Notes: a model not told the origin generated them from the sequence alone. A stretch of DNA of 64,000 bases from Chinchilla lanigera (GCF_000276665.1 NW_004955423.1:5127362-5191361); one strand, 5' to 3'. Counted from the first letter of the stretch, positions 1 through 12,856 are shown. Numbers and translations: made by a program.

Positions 1-87
1 TTGGTTTTTCTCCGGTACCGGGAACCGAACTCACGACCTTGCGCTTGCCAGGCAAGTGCTTTGCCGCTGAGCTAAATCCCCAGCCCC
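1..87 (-). mobile_element. ID SINE, minus strand
   Basis: tRNA-Ala-derived ID element in reverse orientation. It reads, on the minus strand, from a GGGGCTGGGGATTTAGCTCA start (box A) to a GTTCGGTTCCCGGTACCGG end (box B region) followed by the A-rich tail, which is cut by the window edge. It lies in the intron after exon 5 of the minus-strand GBP gene. Few differences from the other copies here, so a young insertion. Confidence 0.85.
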
Positions 88-706
88 TATCTTCATTCAT
101 ATAATTTATTTTGACATGATAGCATGAATAAACATGCCAGGATTGAGAGAGAGCTGCATTATCGATATAAAATAAAATTTACACCATGGTAATTGTGTAA
201 ATACTCAGAAGGCAAAAAGGAAAAGAATACTTCTTCAATTTAGTTAGGACATACTGTTATTTTGTATGTTCAATGTCAGAAAGTTAAATTTTGCTTTTAG
301 AAAGCGATAATCCTCTTTGAGAAGAATAATACTTGTGTGAAAAGAAGACACAAATTAAGATGAGTCTCTTACTGTGATATCATGTTTAACAATTCTGTGA
401 TCAGCTGTTCTCCTAAACAGAGAAAAGTAGATGCTAAGATAGGGTAAAAAGTAACTGTGCTTTAGATAGTTTTATCAATCATTGTAGTCTGAATTCTAAA
501 GAAAAAAATGTGTAAAGAATAACATGAATTTGAATAATTTCTCTGTATATTATATACTATTTTTCATAGCACTTTCAACCTATAGCCCAGTCACCATTCC
601 TACAGACCTCCAGCCAGTCTCAAATACAAAGGGATCCCTAGAAATGATGGAGAACGTCAGCACATCCACCCTACAGAAATCCCACACCCAGACTTTGCTC
701 TGCTAC

Positions 707-3700
707 CTGGAATCAGCTTCAAGGCATTGTCCAGATATTGATCTGCTGTGATGAAATGATCACCCAGCTTCAGCTGGAGAGTGAAATCCCGTACAGCCCA
801 GATGAAGTCTGGAAAAAAACTCACAAACTCTGTAGAATCTTGTACTCCATCAGAATTTGAGGAAGACTTTGCTTTGATTAGTTCTGTGAGCTCTGTCACA
901 TAGCTAGGACTTGGCTAAGGAAAAGGAAATTCCTACTTAAATTCCCCATATTTCCTTAACAAGAACTTATCATAGCAATGTTTTTCTTTCCTAGATCCCC
1001 TCTGATCCAAAAGCAAGCAAGTGAGAGGGTAAGAAAAAATGACTCAATATTCAATTTCTCAAAAGCCACTGACATGCAGCGGCTCAGGTCCTGGAAGGAT
1101 ACTGCAGCTGCTCCAGGGCCTGGCAGTTGATGGTGCCCACGCTGTTGTAGACAAAGGTGCTGCTCAGAAGCAGGGCCAGGGCGAAGATCCAGGAGTCATT
1201 CCTAGGGTCACCCTAGAAAGTACAGGGGGAGAGAGCAAGAATTTTAAGAATCTGCTCTTTGGAATTTCATTCAGACATCTGTCATGAAAGTCTTTCACTT
1301 ATGATTTCAGCTCAGGTACTCACTATGCAAAGAAGGCAAATAACATGAAAGCAGTAATATTTCTCGTGCTCACAATTTCTTCAAACTACAAGTGGATTTT
1401 AATCTTCATAAAGTTTTCTCTCAGTTAGATGACATAACTGAACCTAAAGAAACACTAGTGCTATGTCAGGTTCTCAGAAAGGTATTGAGTGATGAGTGTT
1501 ACATTTCTTTATTAGAAACCTATTTATTTGCTATCAGCCATATGCAAAACAAAATGGTCATATTTGGCAAGAGGTATAAAATGTCTGATCAGAGTAGAGA
1601 AAATATCTGAACCAATAAAACTAAGAGGAGAAAACAATGGGTAAAACTTCTCAATACTGGGCTGGACACTAATGCATTTTTGCTTAACAGTTATTATATT
1701 TTATATAACACCCACTGCTCAAGCAATGAAAAGAAAACTAGACAGGTGGACACGATCCCACTAAAATGACTCCTGGTAGCAAAGAGCAAACCGTGTGAAA
1801 GACAACTACAGGATGGGAGAGAAATATTTGCAATATATGTAATTGATAAGAAGTTAATTCAGAAATTCCTGTAACTCCATAGCAAAACCAATCAAATAAC
1901 ACAATTAAAAACTAACAAAGAACTTGAATATACATACAAATCCTGTATATGGCCAATAGATATATTAAAAGATGTTCATAGTCTATAATTATCAGGAAAT
2001 GCCACTTAAAACTGTAAGGAGACATAAAATGACACACAGTACCCTGGCTATTATAAAAAAGACAGGAGATAACAAGCATTAATGAGGATTGAGAAAAAAA
2101 ATCATCCTTGTAGCTATTGGTTGGAATATCAACTGGTATGACCTTTAGGAAAAATACTATGGGGTTTCCTTAAAAGTTCAAAAATAGAAGAACCACATAA
2201 TCCCAGAAACTCATTCTATGTATAGTTACAAAGAAAGTGCAATTAGTGTTTGAGGAAGATGACTGCACTTCCATCTTTACTGCAGCACTATTCCTAATAG
2301 ACAAGTGTTAGAAATACTGTGAATGCCCATCAATGAATAAATAATTAAAGATAATATTTACTCAACCGTGGAGAATATTTGCTGCACCATAAAAAGGAAG
2401 GAAATCCTACCATTTACATCAACAAGTACAAACCTGAGAGCATTGAGCTCAGTGAAATAAGCGAGATACAAAAGGCAAATGCTGCACTGTCTCACTGAAT
2501 AGTTGAATCTAAAATAGTCAAAAAAAGAGTGAATTGATAACAGCAGAGAAGACAGTAGAGTATTTTTGTGGCCCGAAGGTGGGATAAATGGACACTGATG
2601 ATCAAAAGGAACAATGTTTCTGTTATGCAATGAAGTAAATTCTGAAGATCTAAAGAACACACGTTGACTAGAGTTAAGAATACATCACATACTTGAATTT
2701 TGCTAAGAGGCTACATCCCACATGCTTACACTAAAACATCCTTATGGCCGGTGCTTATATATTTATCTACTTGATTGTGGATTTCATTTCATAATGAATA
2801 GCAAAGCGTCAAGTTGTACATCTCTAATGTATATTTTACTTGCTGAATACATATCAGTAGAATAAACAGAATTTCTAAATCTTCTTCAGACCCAACATGG
2901 TAATATATAAATCTAGACTCTATTCTCAAGTCTCAAAGGAAGAAAAAAAGATGAATCATTTGGTTTACCTACTTATAGGAAGCCGAACACTAAAAATCCA
3001 CCTTAGAATATTTATCATAAGGAAAAAATTTATAAAACCAGGAGAGTCAGAGGCTTCTTAGAGACTTCTACAAAGTTCTATGGGTAATTAATGAGATTCA
3101 CCATAACCTCAAATACGCACTTCATTTTGCAGCTCAGAATGTGGCTCAGAAGCCCTTCACCAGACACCAAGACGGGCTGACTCCTCACCATCTTCCACTC
3201 ACGGCCACCATATGCCTCACTGCACATTGTGAAGAGTGCTGTATGTTTGCATCACCTTCCAAGATGTCAAACTCTTTTCCCAACTCTTGGCAGTGTTGAT
3301 GGACGAGAGCTGACACATGTAAGCACTCTTCCTGAGAAGGCTTCTGAGGCCAATTCTAGGGACCCATCAACACCGAAGATAAAGACCCAGCACACTGCTC
3401 CCAACTAAAGGTAATTCAAAGGGCAGCTCCAGCCACAGTTCTCTACAGAGAATTGACAGAGGCCAGCCACTGCACAGGGCAGCACCTTTCTCTCTCCAAC
3501 CTGTACTTTTCCTGCTCACCATGTTGCAAAAGATCTGTAGTTTCCTAAGTACAACTGAAGGCCCTGTTTGGCAGTCTTTCTGCAGTTCACTAATATCTAC
3601 ACTACTAAACCCATGAGACTGGGACTTAGCTCCTCAGTAAGTTTTAGTAACATTGTATAAAATTACTAATACCAATGGCAAGCAACAGGAGAATATTTTA

Positions 3701-4928
3701 CCTAAAATAACATGATATCTGACTTTATCTAGAAGTGAGATTAAACAGAATAAGGTTTACCTCTTTCATTATAGTTCGGTTTCTGATTTCATAAACAGAC
3801 AGCAGCAGTGAAATTGCAAAGAATTAGGAAAAGACAAGAAGACGATTCAGAGTCAAAAGTATGTGCCTGAATCTCTCAACCTTACCTTTTCCATATCTCC
3901 CAGACCCTCAGTGTCCAGAAGGACCAGGGTGAGGTCCGGCTTGATGGGGTGGGGCAAACACCACATCCAGATGCCCTTGGTTTTAGATTGAACAGTGGAG
4001 CGCAGTGGGAAGCCTGAAGCAAATAAGAAAAACAATGATGACATCAGCACTTCCACAGCAGCAAGGAGACTGTGACCTTAGGCTTCTTGGAGGAGAAATA
4101 CCTCAGCAGACAAAGTGGGACTTCCTCACTTTCTCCACAAAAGTTTTACCTACCAAAGAGCAGGGGCTGTTAAACATGATGATGATTATGTCCAAGGGCT
4201 CAAGACAAAGAGAAAGACATCCATGGATCAGACAAAATTGAGGGCAGTGGCGACTGCAACAACAGCATTGTGAAACAAGGACTGCGCTGAGTCACAGAGG
4301 AGCAGACTGAGCGGAGACCAGAGAAGAACAAAAGCAGGACATGGAAATTGGAATAATGCTTTTCTATTAAACAGAAAAGCAAAGCAAAAGCAAGAGTTGA
4401 TTGTCACAATAGAATGTGAAGCATGAAAAGGATTTTTAGATTTTTAGACTCAAAGATCTCTAGGTATTGATGAGAATATTTCATATCAAAAGCAAAATAT
4501 GGATGAAAAGAAACACAGAAGCCAGTGACGGGGGATAATTTTGAGCATTAGCAGGAGAGATTTTCTCCAAAGACAACAAAGTATATGGAAGTGAATGAGA
4601 GAAAGGTAAAAATTTGCTGGTGAGAATCAGAATGAGAAGTTGGCTTTACTGAGAAGAGTTGAGTTCTCCCTTGTTCTGACTGGGAAAAAGAAGAAGCTGA
4701 AATGTTACTGGTTTCAGAAACCCCATGCTAACTCTCACCATGGTTCTGTCCAGCCAGGCGGTTCATCAAGTAGGATTTCCCTGTACGATACAGTCCAACA
4801 ATGGCCACCACCACCACTGGCTGAGAAATCTTCTCAAGAATCTCTATGGCTTCCCTGTTCACTTTCATCTCTTCCCTGATGTTTTCCACCAGACAAATTG
4901 GGGCCACCATTTTTAGTTCAGATGCCAT
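707..4928 (-). CDS. Guanylate-binding protein, GBP4/6/7 type (5' part; exons 2-5)
   Basis: Large interferon-inducible GTPase of the GBP family; cytosolic or vesicle-associated, acts in cell-autonomous immunity. Four coding exons on the minus strand: 4928-4739, 4013-3886, 1212-1103 and 903-707 (190, 128, 110 and 197 bases, the same lengths as in the plus-strand gene at 23.7 kb). Junctions are AG/GT and the phases join in frame over 208 codons. Visible motifs: P-loop GLYRTGKS (residues 45-52, with the catalytic R48 kept), KTKGIWMW switch I, DTEGLGD (97-103), and AVRD at the guanine-recognition TxRD position. The start is the ATG at 4928, in the same place as in the paralogue. CLVEN, EKISQP and NRLAGQNHG near the N terminus and the LKLIPG end of exon 5 fit the GBP4/6/7 class rather than GBP1/2. 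Exon 3 has FPLR where family members usually have FPLG. Later exons (GTPase end and helical domain) lie left of the window, so integrity is unproven. Exact orthology unresolved. Confidence 0.9.
1685..2695 (+). mobile_element. L1 3' fragment (ORF2 end and 3' region)
   Basis: A-rich sense-strand L1 sequence in intron 3 of gene A. It carries the recognisable ORF2 C-terminal stretch (about 1800-2080: ATTTGCAATATATGTAATTG and neighbours) and continues into the 3' end. Stops in all frames. Boundaries are approximate. Confidence 0.6.
2700..3850. other. Intronic sequence, nothing recognised
   Basis: Rest of intron 3 of gene A. A less AT-rich block at about 3130-3540 is not recognised as exon or repeat. 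No long open frame. Confidence 0.5.
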
Positions 4929-4942
4929 AGCAATTTTCCAAC
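4929..4942 (-). other. 5' UTR part of first coding exon, GBP gene A
   Basis: Fourteen bases between the acceptor (TCTTCTAG, ending at 4943 on the minus strand) and the ATG at 4928. A short UTR segment before the ATG in exon 2 is the usual GBP arrangement, as in the paralogue at 23728-23746. Confidence 0.65.
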
Positions 4943-5774
4943 CTAGAAGAGTCTCTTATTAGAAATAAGTTTATAAAATTTTATCTCAGAAGTATCAGAG
5001 CATGAATCAACTCAGGACAGACAAGGCTTCTAGACTGTCTGTGGGAGAACCTGAGCCTAACATTAACAGATGCAGAAGGCTTCCTCCATCATTCTCCCAA
5101 ATTGTCAATCATGATTTGGATTCAACACAGGGTATTAATTTCTCCAAAGTTTTATTTCAATAATAATCATAGAACTCAAGTAATCATCACCATAATGTGT
5201 GGCCTACACTATGGTAAACCATGCATATTTAATATTTTAAAGTACCTGCAAAGTAGACCTTATTTTAATCACTTCACAAATGAGATAAATGCATTATACA
5301 AGGGTTGAATGAATAAATCATAGAGACAGGATTAAAAACCTAGACAACAGACATTAATGACAGACCACCAAGTTCTGTCTACTTCTTCAATCCATGAAGA
5401 CATTTTTTAAAAAGCTAAAATAAACTTACAGGAATTCTGAAAGGGTAAATGGTGACTAGAGCCACATAAACATCCAATTCAGACAAAACCATATTCATAA
5501 TGATTGCAAATTCACCACTGTCTTTTCTAGGCCTGTTCCTATATTATCTTGGGATGGAGAATGTAGCTGCTTGGTTTGTTCCAATTCCCTCACTTAAACC
5601 AGGGGACCAGCGCAGGCTTTAACTGCCCCTGGTGAATCTTACTTGGTTTAACACTTCTGACCTTTTCTTTGCTTTACATAGATGTCAGATAGCAATGATT
5701 TCTTGCATGTGATACCTAAACACAGGAAATAAATATAAACTACACTACATCAAACATAAAAGCTTCTATGAACT

Positions 5775-7140
5775 AAGTAATGCTATTAATAGGGTAAAAT
5801 GGAAACCCATAGAATAATTGAATCATATTTGGAAATCATATCTCCAATAAGGAGTTACTATCCAGAATATAAGAACTATGGCTACTTTTGAATAACCAAA
5901 AACCCAACACAAAAGTAGACAAAGGACAGGAATACACATTTCTTTAAAGAAGAGAAGCAAAAGGCCAATAACACATGAAAACAAGTTCAAAATCACTAAT
6001 CACAGGTACAAAATGTATTTTTAAAGAATTTTATTTGAAGTTGCCATTGATGAATTGGAGAATATTAGACTGAAAGATAAAATGCTTGTGTTAATATATG
6101 TGTTCTGGTGAGAGTATCAGAAGCAAATATCTATAGGGAAAATGTAGTAACAAACATGAAGAAATTGTCTGACAGGCTAAATTATAAAGTGGCCTTCTTT
6201 GAGTTACCTTGTTCAAAAGTTTCAGTTGCATCATCATATGCTAGTGTTTCTCAGTAGCTCAGGTTGTTTTATGTATGTCTTACATAAGCTTGTATGTAAA
6301 AAGTATAAACCAGGCTTTGCTTATGTTCACACTTTAAGCAAAGAAAAACTAGTTTAAAGGCCTACTTGATTTTGTTTACTTGAGAATTTGGCACACCTCT
6401 TCTCCACTCTAATTTTGCTTTAAAATACAAGAATTGCAAGTCAAAATCACACCCTCTAGAATGGCTGGTATCACAAACAAAATAACAACAGAAAACAATA
6501 GGTAGTATGATATGGAGAAATGCATCCTTAGTGCATTGCTCCTAGGAATTTAAAGTGTTTTACTGTTATTATGGAAAAGAACATAGCAGTGCTACTAAAA
6601 AATTAAACAAATTAGCCTTTGGTCCAACAATTCTACTATAGGGCATATACAGCAAGCACTCACACACATACACACACACACACACACACACATGGAAATC
6701 AAGGACTTGATCAGACATTTGCACACCAATGATCACGGCAACATTATTCATAAGAGACAAATGTGGAAAGAATTCAAAGTTCCACTACAGATGAATGGAT
6801 TAAGAGATCACACACATGCAATAGGGCATGTATCCTCAGCTATAAAATGGAGTGAAATTTTGAATGTATGCCACAACACAGATAAACCTCAAAGGCAGAA
6901 TGCAAAGTGAGAGAATCCAGACAGAAAGACAAATATTACGGGGAACCTACCACAGATACACCCAGTTGGAAACTAGGAGAGTAGTTACCATGGCTGGGAG
7001 GAGGACGAAATGGGCAATTTAAAAGCTAAGTGTTTCTGTATGCAATGATGAAAAGTGCTAGAGGCATTTTGCAGTTATGGTTGCACAATGTGAATACAGG
7101 GGGATCAAAATATACAATGAATGTTCAAATTTTAAACATC
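5775..7140 (+). mobile_element. L1 3' fragment, interrupted
   Basis: Sense L1 ORF2-end and 3'-region sequence at about 5775-6070 and 6415-7140. The 345 bases between them are not recognisably L1. Contains a short (CA)n run at 6657-6692. Located upstream of the first coding exon of gene A. No open frame of note. Confidence 0.55.
6657..6692. repeat. (CA)n microsatellite
   Basis: About 36 bases of CA repeats with one TA interruption, inside L1-derived sequence. Confidence 0.9.
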
Positions 7141-7147
7141 TATTACA

Positions 7148-7295
7148 AGCCAGGTATGGTGGCACATGCCTGTAGTCCCAGCATTTGGGAGGCTGAGGCA
7201 GGAGAATCACTGTGAGTTTGAGGCCAGCCTAGGTTACATAGAGAGTTCAAGGCCAGGCTGAACTACACAGTAAGACCCTGTCTCAAAAAAATATC
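7148..7295 (+). mobile_element. B1 SINE
   Basis: 7SL-derived B1: starts GCCAGGTATGGTGGCACATG, contains GGAGGCTGAGGCAGGAGAAT, the internal duplicated GAGTTCAAGGCCAGGCTGAA segment and a CCCTGTCTC end followed by an A-rich tail. The internal duplication is characteristic of rodent B1. Confidence 0.85.
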
Positions 7296-7421
7296 AAACA
7301 AAACAAAACAAAATAAATAAAATAAAGCAAACATTTATTATAGTAAAAGACATTGCTATTAATCCTGCTTAAATAAGTCAAACTCTTTTAAACACATTTA
7401 TGCCATTATTCTCACCACTTT

Positions 7422-7688
7422 CTAAACAGTTCTGGAAGTCTCTTCCATATCTTCATGAGGTACAATCAAAATAAACAGTGACTGCTGCTGCCAAGTGCTG
7501 TCTAATAAAAAATCCAGCTCGTGAAACCAATACAGCGTGTGTTCGTTCACTTTATTCCCTACTTCTGGCACCTTCCCAAAGTCAAAATCACCATGAAAAG
7601 TAAACATTTTCAATTGATTCAGGTCATGGGGGCAGCCACAACAATATACCCAAAGACATTTTAAAATTTCTAAAACAATACATTTCAT
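7422..7688 (-). other. Unassigned 88-codon open frame
   Basis: ATG-started open frame on the minus strand with protein-like composition (aromatic and acidic residues, few repeats) in otherwise repeat-rich intergenic DNA. The ends NEHTLYWFHELDFLL and HEDMEETSRTV do not match a family I can name. No splice context or promoter is evident. Could be a fragment of a retropseudogene, or chance. Confidence 0.2.
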
Positions 7689-8019
7689 TATTTACATGTT
7701 ATCACCTCCAAAACATAAAACACAAAATCAGAAAAATATAGTGACCTACTTTTCTGTGCTATGCTGCTGCAATGACCTACTTGGCTTCAGCGTAACATTC
7801 ACCAGGCTTGGTTATCCTGTAAGCTTCTGGATCAGGAACATGCAACAGCTTTTATGACCACCATATACTCAAATATACTCTAGTATCCAGCAGGTGGCCT
7901 ATGAGGTTTGTTATCTCCTGGTTTACAGAAAGGATGGGAGTAGGAGCTAGAAGTGGGGCTTTGAGGATCTACAGGAATGAGACTTATCTAATGAATGCAG
8001 TCTCCCGTCCTAAAAAGAA

Positions 8020-8145
8020 GACCCAGGCAGGGTGGTTTAGGTCTGTATTTCCAGCTACTCCTGAGGCAGAGATGGGAAGACCACTTCGGTCCTGCTTAAG
8101 CCTTGAGTTCCAGGCCAGTCTGAGCAAGGTGTTATATGCATCATT
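8020..8145 (+). mobile_element. Degenerate B1-like SINE
   Basis: Diverged 7SL-type sequence: CAGGCAGGGTGGTTTAGGTC, then a CAGCTACTCCTGAGGCAGAG block and a GAGTTCCAGGCCAGTCTGAG block. Followed by a GAGACA-rich stretch at about 8220-8241. Confidence 0.5.
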
Positions 8146-8466
8146 CTTAGTCTTCCTCATATATATATGAGAAGGAGAAACAGAGACATAACAAGACAGA
8201 GCGAGAGGGAGAAAGGCACAGAGACAGAGACAGAGACAGAGAAAGCCAACATCACTGTTAGGTGAACCTGGGTGAATGACATGGGATTTCACCAAAACTT
8301 TCTTGAGGTATATGTTTAATATAAACTATTAGATATTATGAGCAGAGTTATCCCATGGACCTCCTGGCACTTCTTGATTGCCATTATATTAAAATGGTTT
8401 TCCATGGTATAGGTGTACTGTTCATGATCAGAATATGTAGACATTATATTATATTCCAATGTCAGA

Positions 8467-8573
8467 GGGGCTGGGGATTTAGCTCAGCGGCAAAGCGCCT
8501 GCCTGGCAAGCGCAAGGTCATGAGTTCGGTTCCCAGTACCGGAGCAAAACCAAAACAAAAAAAAACAAACAAA
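8467..8573 (+). mobile_element. ID SINE with target-site duplication
   Basis: Full ID core from GGGGCTGGGGATTTAGCTCA to CCCAGTACCGG plus an A-rich tail. Flanked by an exact 11-base direct repeat CCAATGTCAGA at 8456-8466 and 8574-8584, showing insertion by L1-type target-primed reverse transcription. Confidence 0.92.
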
Positions 8574-9501
8574 CCAATGTCAGAAATATTCACTCCATTA
8601 CAGTATGCCAAATATTCAAAATTAAACTAGTATCTTAAAAATGTCAGACTGAGTACTTACTTGTGTGAACTTCAACAAGGAGCTTCATTTAATTGAGCTT
8701 AAGATGTATGGGAAATTAGAAAGCTAATGTGAACAAAATTGTCAATCCACCTGAAGATTCTTGTGGTAATTAAAAGAACCATATACACTGATATCTTAGC
8801 ATGGAATGCATTACAAGGTAGAATTGGTCGAGTTCAATGGAAATTTAATTCTAATAATTATACTATACAGTGTTCCATTAGAGTACACATTTTAACACAA
8901 CCACCATGTTATAAGTTACTCAGAAAAAAGCTACACATAAATTTCACACTAGAGCAGCACAGTAGTCAAGTTCAAATCAGCATTCCTGTACAACCTCCCC
9001 TGGTCAGCTTCTTCAGACGAATGTGTGTGAAGCACAAACCCCAGCACCTGCCTTACCATTCCTGAAATTGTGTGATCCCATCTCTGAAGGGAGGATTAAA
9101 GGAATCTCTAGGACAATTAGATTCTTAATTTATACATCATATAAACCTCCCTCATTTCTTAGCTACAAATAAAATACAGGACTTTTAACTTTGTATTAAA
9201 CAAGTACATCTGTTAGTCCTGCTTCAGGAATGATTTTCAAACTTGGATACACGTAAGAATTATCTGAAGAGATGGTTAAAACCCAGATTTCCAGGCCTAA
9301 AAAAATCTGTATGTTAACAAGTACCACAGGTGACTCAGCTGTCCCCATGTGGAGGGGGGACATCTCACACAAAGAGTTTTGTTTATGTAGTTATTTTTCA
9401 CCAATGAGATTCAGTTAGAACTACATTTATTTCTACATGGATTATCACAGAGCTCTTATATTGAAGTTATCTGAAGTTGGCCTATAAGAAACATTTTTTT
9501 A

Positions 9502-9605
9502 GGGGCTGGAGATTTAGCTCAGTGGCAAAGCGCCTGCCTGGCAAGCGCAAGGTCATGAGTTCGGTTCCCGGTACTGGAGAAAAACCGGAAAAAAAAAAAA
9601 AAAAC
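9502..9605 (+). mobile_element. ID SINE with target-site duplication
   Basis: ID core with a long A tail. The 13-base direct repeat AAACATTTTTTTA at 9489-9501 and 9606-9618 is its target-site duplication. Confidence 0.9.
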
Positions 9606-9645
9606 AAACATTTTTTTAAAAAAATCTCTCCTTATTAAATTATCT

Positions 9646-9760
9646 GGGGCTGGGGATTTAGCTCAGCGGCACAGTGGCTGCCTGGCAAGCGAGAGGTCTT
9701 GCGTTTGATTCCCGGTACCAGGAAAAAAAACAAAAAAAATTTTAAAAAAAATTTTTAAAA
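9646..9760 (+). mobile_element. ID SINE
   Basis: ID core with more changes than its neighbour 50 bases upstream (GCACAGTGGCTGCC, AGGTCTTGCGTTTG), same orientation, with an A-rich tail. A possible slightly mismatched target duplication AAATTATCT / AAATTGTCT flanks it. Confidence 0.8.
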
Positions 9761-10123
9761 AATTGTCTGTAAGCTGCTGGGTGAGGGTGGCCATGTTCTC
9801 TGTATCCCAGAACTACTGCAGGGCCTGAGACAGGCAGGCAAACACCTGTCCAGGGCTCTCCCCGCTCCACTTCCTGCAGCTCTGAGCTGAGCAGGGAGAA
9901 GTGCATCTGGGGCTTTGTGTGTCTGGCTGTCCCCTCCCAGCTTTCACTGCCCAACGGGGGGAAACTGAGTTCTCCAGAGGTAAGCTCAGCCACTGACTTC
10001 TCAGTAGACACAACAGGAAAGCTGCCTTTCCCCACCCTGTGCTTTCCCCAGCTGGCAGAAATCAGAAATCAGAAATCACATCATGATCAAGACTAAGTTC
10101 AGGAACAAAAACAGTGGACATAC

Positions 10124-10284
10124 CTGTTTCCCAGCACCACAGACCCAAGCACACTTCTCAGCCGCTTCTAACTCACTGCTTGGTCTCTTTCAAGTCTCTG
10201 TTCCTCTTCCATATATGCCAAAACAAACAAAAGTAGTAAGGAAGGTACTCCTTCCATGAATGGACTCCTGCACTGAAATTGAAA
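10124..10284 (-). promoter_or_regulatory. Candidate ISRE promoter and untranslated exon 1 of GBP gene A
   Basis: On the minus strand there is an ISRE-like TTTCAATTTC (10284-10275), then a TATA-like CATATATGG near 10220-10212, then a sequence ending in a strong donor CAG|GTATGT (exon end 10124). This order matches GBP promoters: ISRE, short untranslated exon 1, long intron to the ATG exon, here about 5.2 kb to 4942. It is the best candidate I see for gene A, but nothing shows that this exon is spliced to 4942. Confidence 0.35.
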
Positions 10285-12850
10285 TTCAAAGTAAAGTTAT
10301 TCACATTCATATTTTAAAACAAGAAACTGTGTTCAAGCCGTGGTAAGTAAAAGGTTGATAAGCACACTCTGGAGATAAAAGAGTGAAGAAAGGTTTACTA
10401 CTCACAGCGATTAAGGAGAGCACTGGGGATACTTTCCAAAGTAGTGTTTAATTTACTGGGGACACTAATGCATATTCATGAGAGTGGTTATCACATACAG
10501 AGGCGGGCACACTTCTGAGCATGCTCAGTGAAAGCGTCATGCTGTTTCATACATCACATGGTTAAAGATGATAGATGGCAGTGAATACCTAAAGGTATAT
10601 CAGGAGGAACATTTGCTCTGGGCCCCGTAGGAGAGTGACAGGGCAATTCTGAGTTGTTGAAATGGTTCGGCAAGGAACCATTTCCTGTGGGGGCTTTACC
10701 TGAAACAAGAAGAAAACTTGAAGAGGTAGCAGCTTCTTTTCAAGGTCCTTTCTCAGCTTATTTTCACAGGTCCGTGCTCCTAAAACTTCCTGCCCACCAG
10801 CTACCATCGTCAAATGCCAGCAGAGGCAAGTCTGAGACTTGTGACTACAGCTTGAGTGAGGATGTTTGGGGCAGAGATGAGAGTGAGAGGTCAGAAAGGC
10901 CACAGTTACTCCAGGGTCACCTCGGTCAACAGATTCACACCCCTTCTCTTCTGTCCTCCTCATCTTGGAAGGCTTCCCCACTTCTCTTCTTGGCACAGCT
11001 CACCAGTAGATGCTGTGTCCTCGCACACAGGAAAAACGGAACATACGTGGCACAAATACAAACAAAGTTACATAAGTCACGACTACTTCAAGCATGTTTC
11101 TCTTAGCAGAAAGTCCCAGGTATTTTTCTGAAGAAGGGCGTTTGATATTTTTAACACATGTTCCCGAATATAGGGAATAGTAAGCACATACTTGATCTCT
11201 AATACATTATTGAAAAAGTGATGACAAATAACTATAAAAATCAACAACCCCTCACTGTATTATCCACAAATATTCACTGCTGATACTTTGTTCAATATTC
11301 CTATGGTTTACTAATACACAGAACCTCTCCTAAAATCAATAGCTACTTCATAAAGAAATGAACACAATTGGCACAGTTTTAAAGGCACAGTTTTCGTCAG
11401 TAAGGAAGTGAGCATAAAAGTTTGTGGAGTAAAAAGAGGAATGAAGGGCAGAGTGGGCAATGGCAGGTGACGTCGCAAATGCCTGAGGAGGCTGTGCGGG
11501 GCAGGGAGCATTCTCCTCCTCCCTCTGCCTTCTCACCATCTCCTTTCTCTGAGGAAACATTTTTCCTAAAAGAGCAAATAGTAATATTTCAGACCTCAGA
11601 GTCTGCATTGCAACTACTCATCCGGAGCACCCAGAGACAACATGCAAATGAATGTGCTCCTATAAACTATTTTCACATACAGATCCTGTGCAGGTCTGAC
11701 CTATCAGCCTTAGATTGCTGATCGTTGCTTTAGTGTGTGTAGTGCAACAACCTACAGAGCACTACCACCACTCCGTGTGTCACTGTCTTACAAGTTACTG
11801 GATCTATTCCAGAATGGATATTTGAGTGCATACTTCTAAAATCATTTGCATCAAACATGTAAAACATCTTCACTTTTTTTAGCAGACAAGGAGGGATCTC
11901 TCTGTTCATCTGGTTTTCATTCATGTGAGTTGTTATTGAGACGCCTGGGCCATACATACACAGGTCTGCATGAATAAATATCTAACTCCCACAACACATG
12001 GAGAAGCCAAAGATAAATGAGTGATGACGGCACATAGTCAGATGTAGTACAGGAAAGTCTGTTTTATTTGGGGGACACCTACTCAGGTCTGCCAGCCCCT
12101 GTGAGTGAGCAAGGAAGCCCTACATTTGGGCACATGGCATGCTGCCACCAGCTACACTGAGTCAGGTGGATGAGGGTGAAGTTTATGAGGACCTGGTGGT
12201 GGGATTTCTGTCCACTCTAATCATAGGCTAAGAAACAATGCACTTGACATTCAAGTTTCACAAGACTCCACTTCAGTAGGCAGAGCTTATAGGTACTGCT
12301 ATCGTGTGGTTACCAAAAAACTTAATTTATTTTGTAATATTGGAATAATTTCACTTTCTCCTGGAAACTGATTTTTAATATCAGCATGGAATCTATAGGA
12401 AATTATTGATTTTAAAATAAAGTACATTGAAACCTATAATCAATTATAAAAATTATTAAATGTAAATTTATTATATACAAATTAGGCTAAAGTGTAAATC
12501 CACTTATAAAAACAATCATCTACACAAAATAATAGTGTTGCCCGCATATATTTCTAACATACACATTGGCTTTAATGGAGCTTTATTAAAGGTTTATTGA
12601 AATGAGGAGAAGTGATGAGGTCTGAAGCTCCTATGGGGATGTGTTTTTACTTAGGTCCTCCCTGCAAGGAAAGGAGAGTTACATTCACATAGTTTAGTAT
12701 TTGGGACATATTGCAGGAAGCCACAGAAAGGGAGGAGAAAGGAAAAATGAAAGAGACAAAATGGAAAAAAGGGAAGAAGCAAAGTATTGAGTTGGTGTCC
12801 ATGCTGGGGAATTAGACACCAATCCCCTAGTGGATTAATCGAAGAAGTAT
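10285..12850. other. Intergenic, no gene recognised
   Basis: Spacer between the two head-to-head GBP genes. Several open frames of 60-150 codons on both strands overlap each other and show no domain, splice pattern or codon signature that I recognise. A GC-richer patch lies at about 10600-11000 and 11450-11550. Confidence 0.5.
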
Positions 12851-12856
12851 ATCCAA

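Noticed and set aside
8490..8545. Possible tRNA gene (box A and box B like sequences)
   Set aside because: Part of an ID SINE with A-rich tail and target duplication; only half of a tRNA is represented.
10654..11106. 150-codon open frame on the plus strand with overlapping frames on the other strand
   Set aside because: GC-rich patch, no domain or splice context, and several mutually overlapping frames of similar length; most likely chance.
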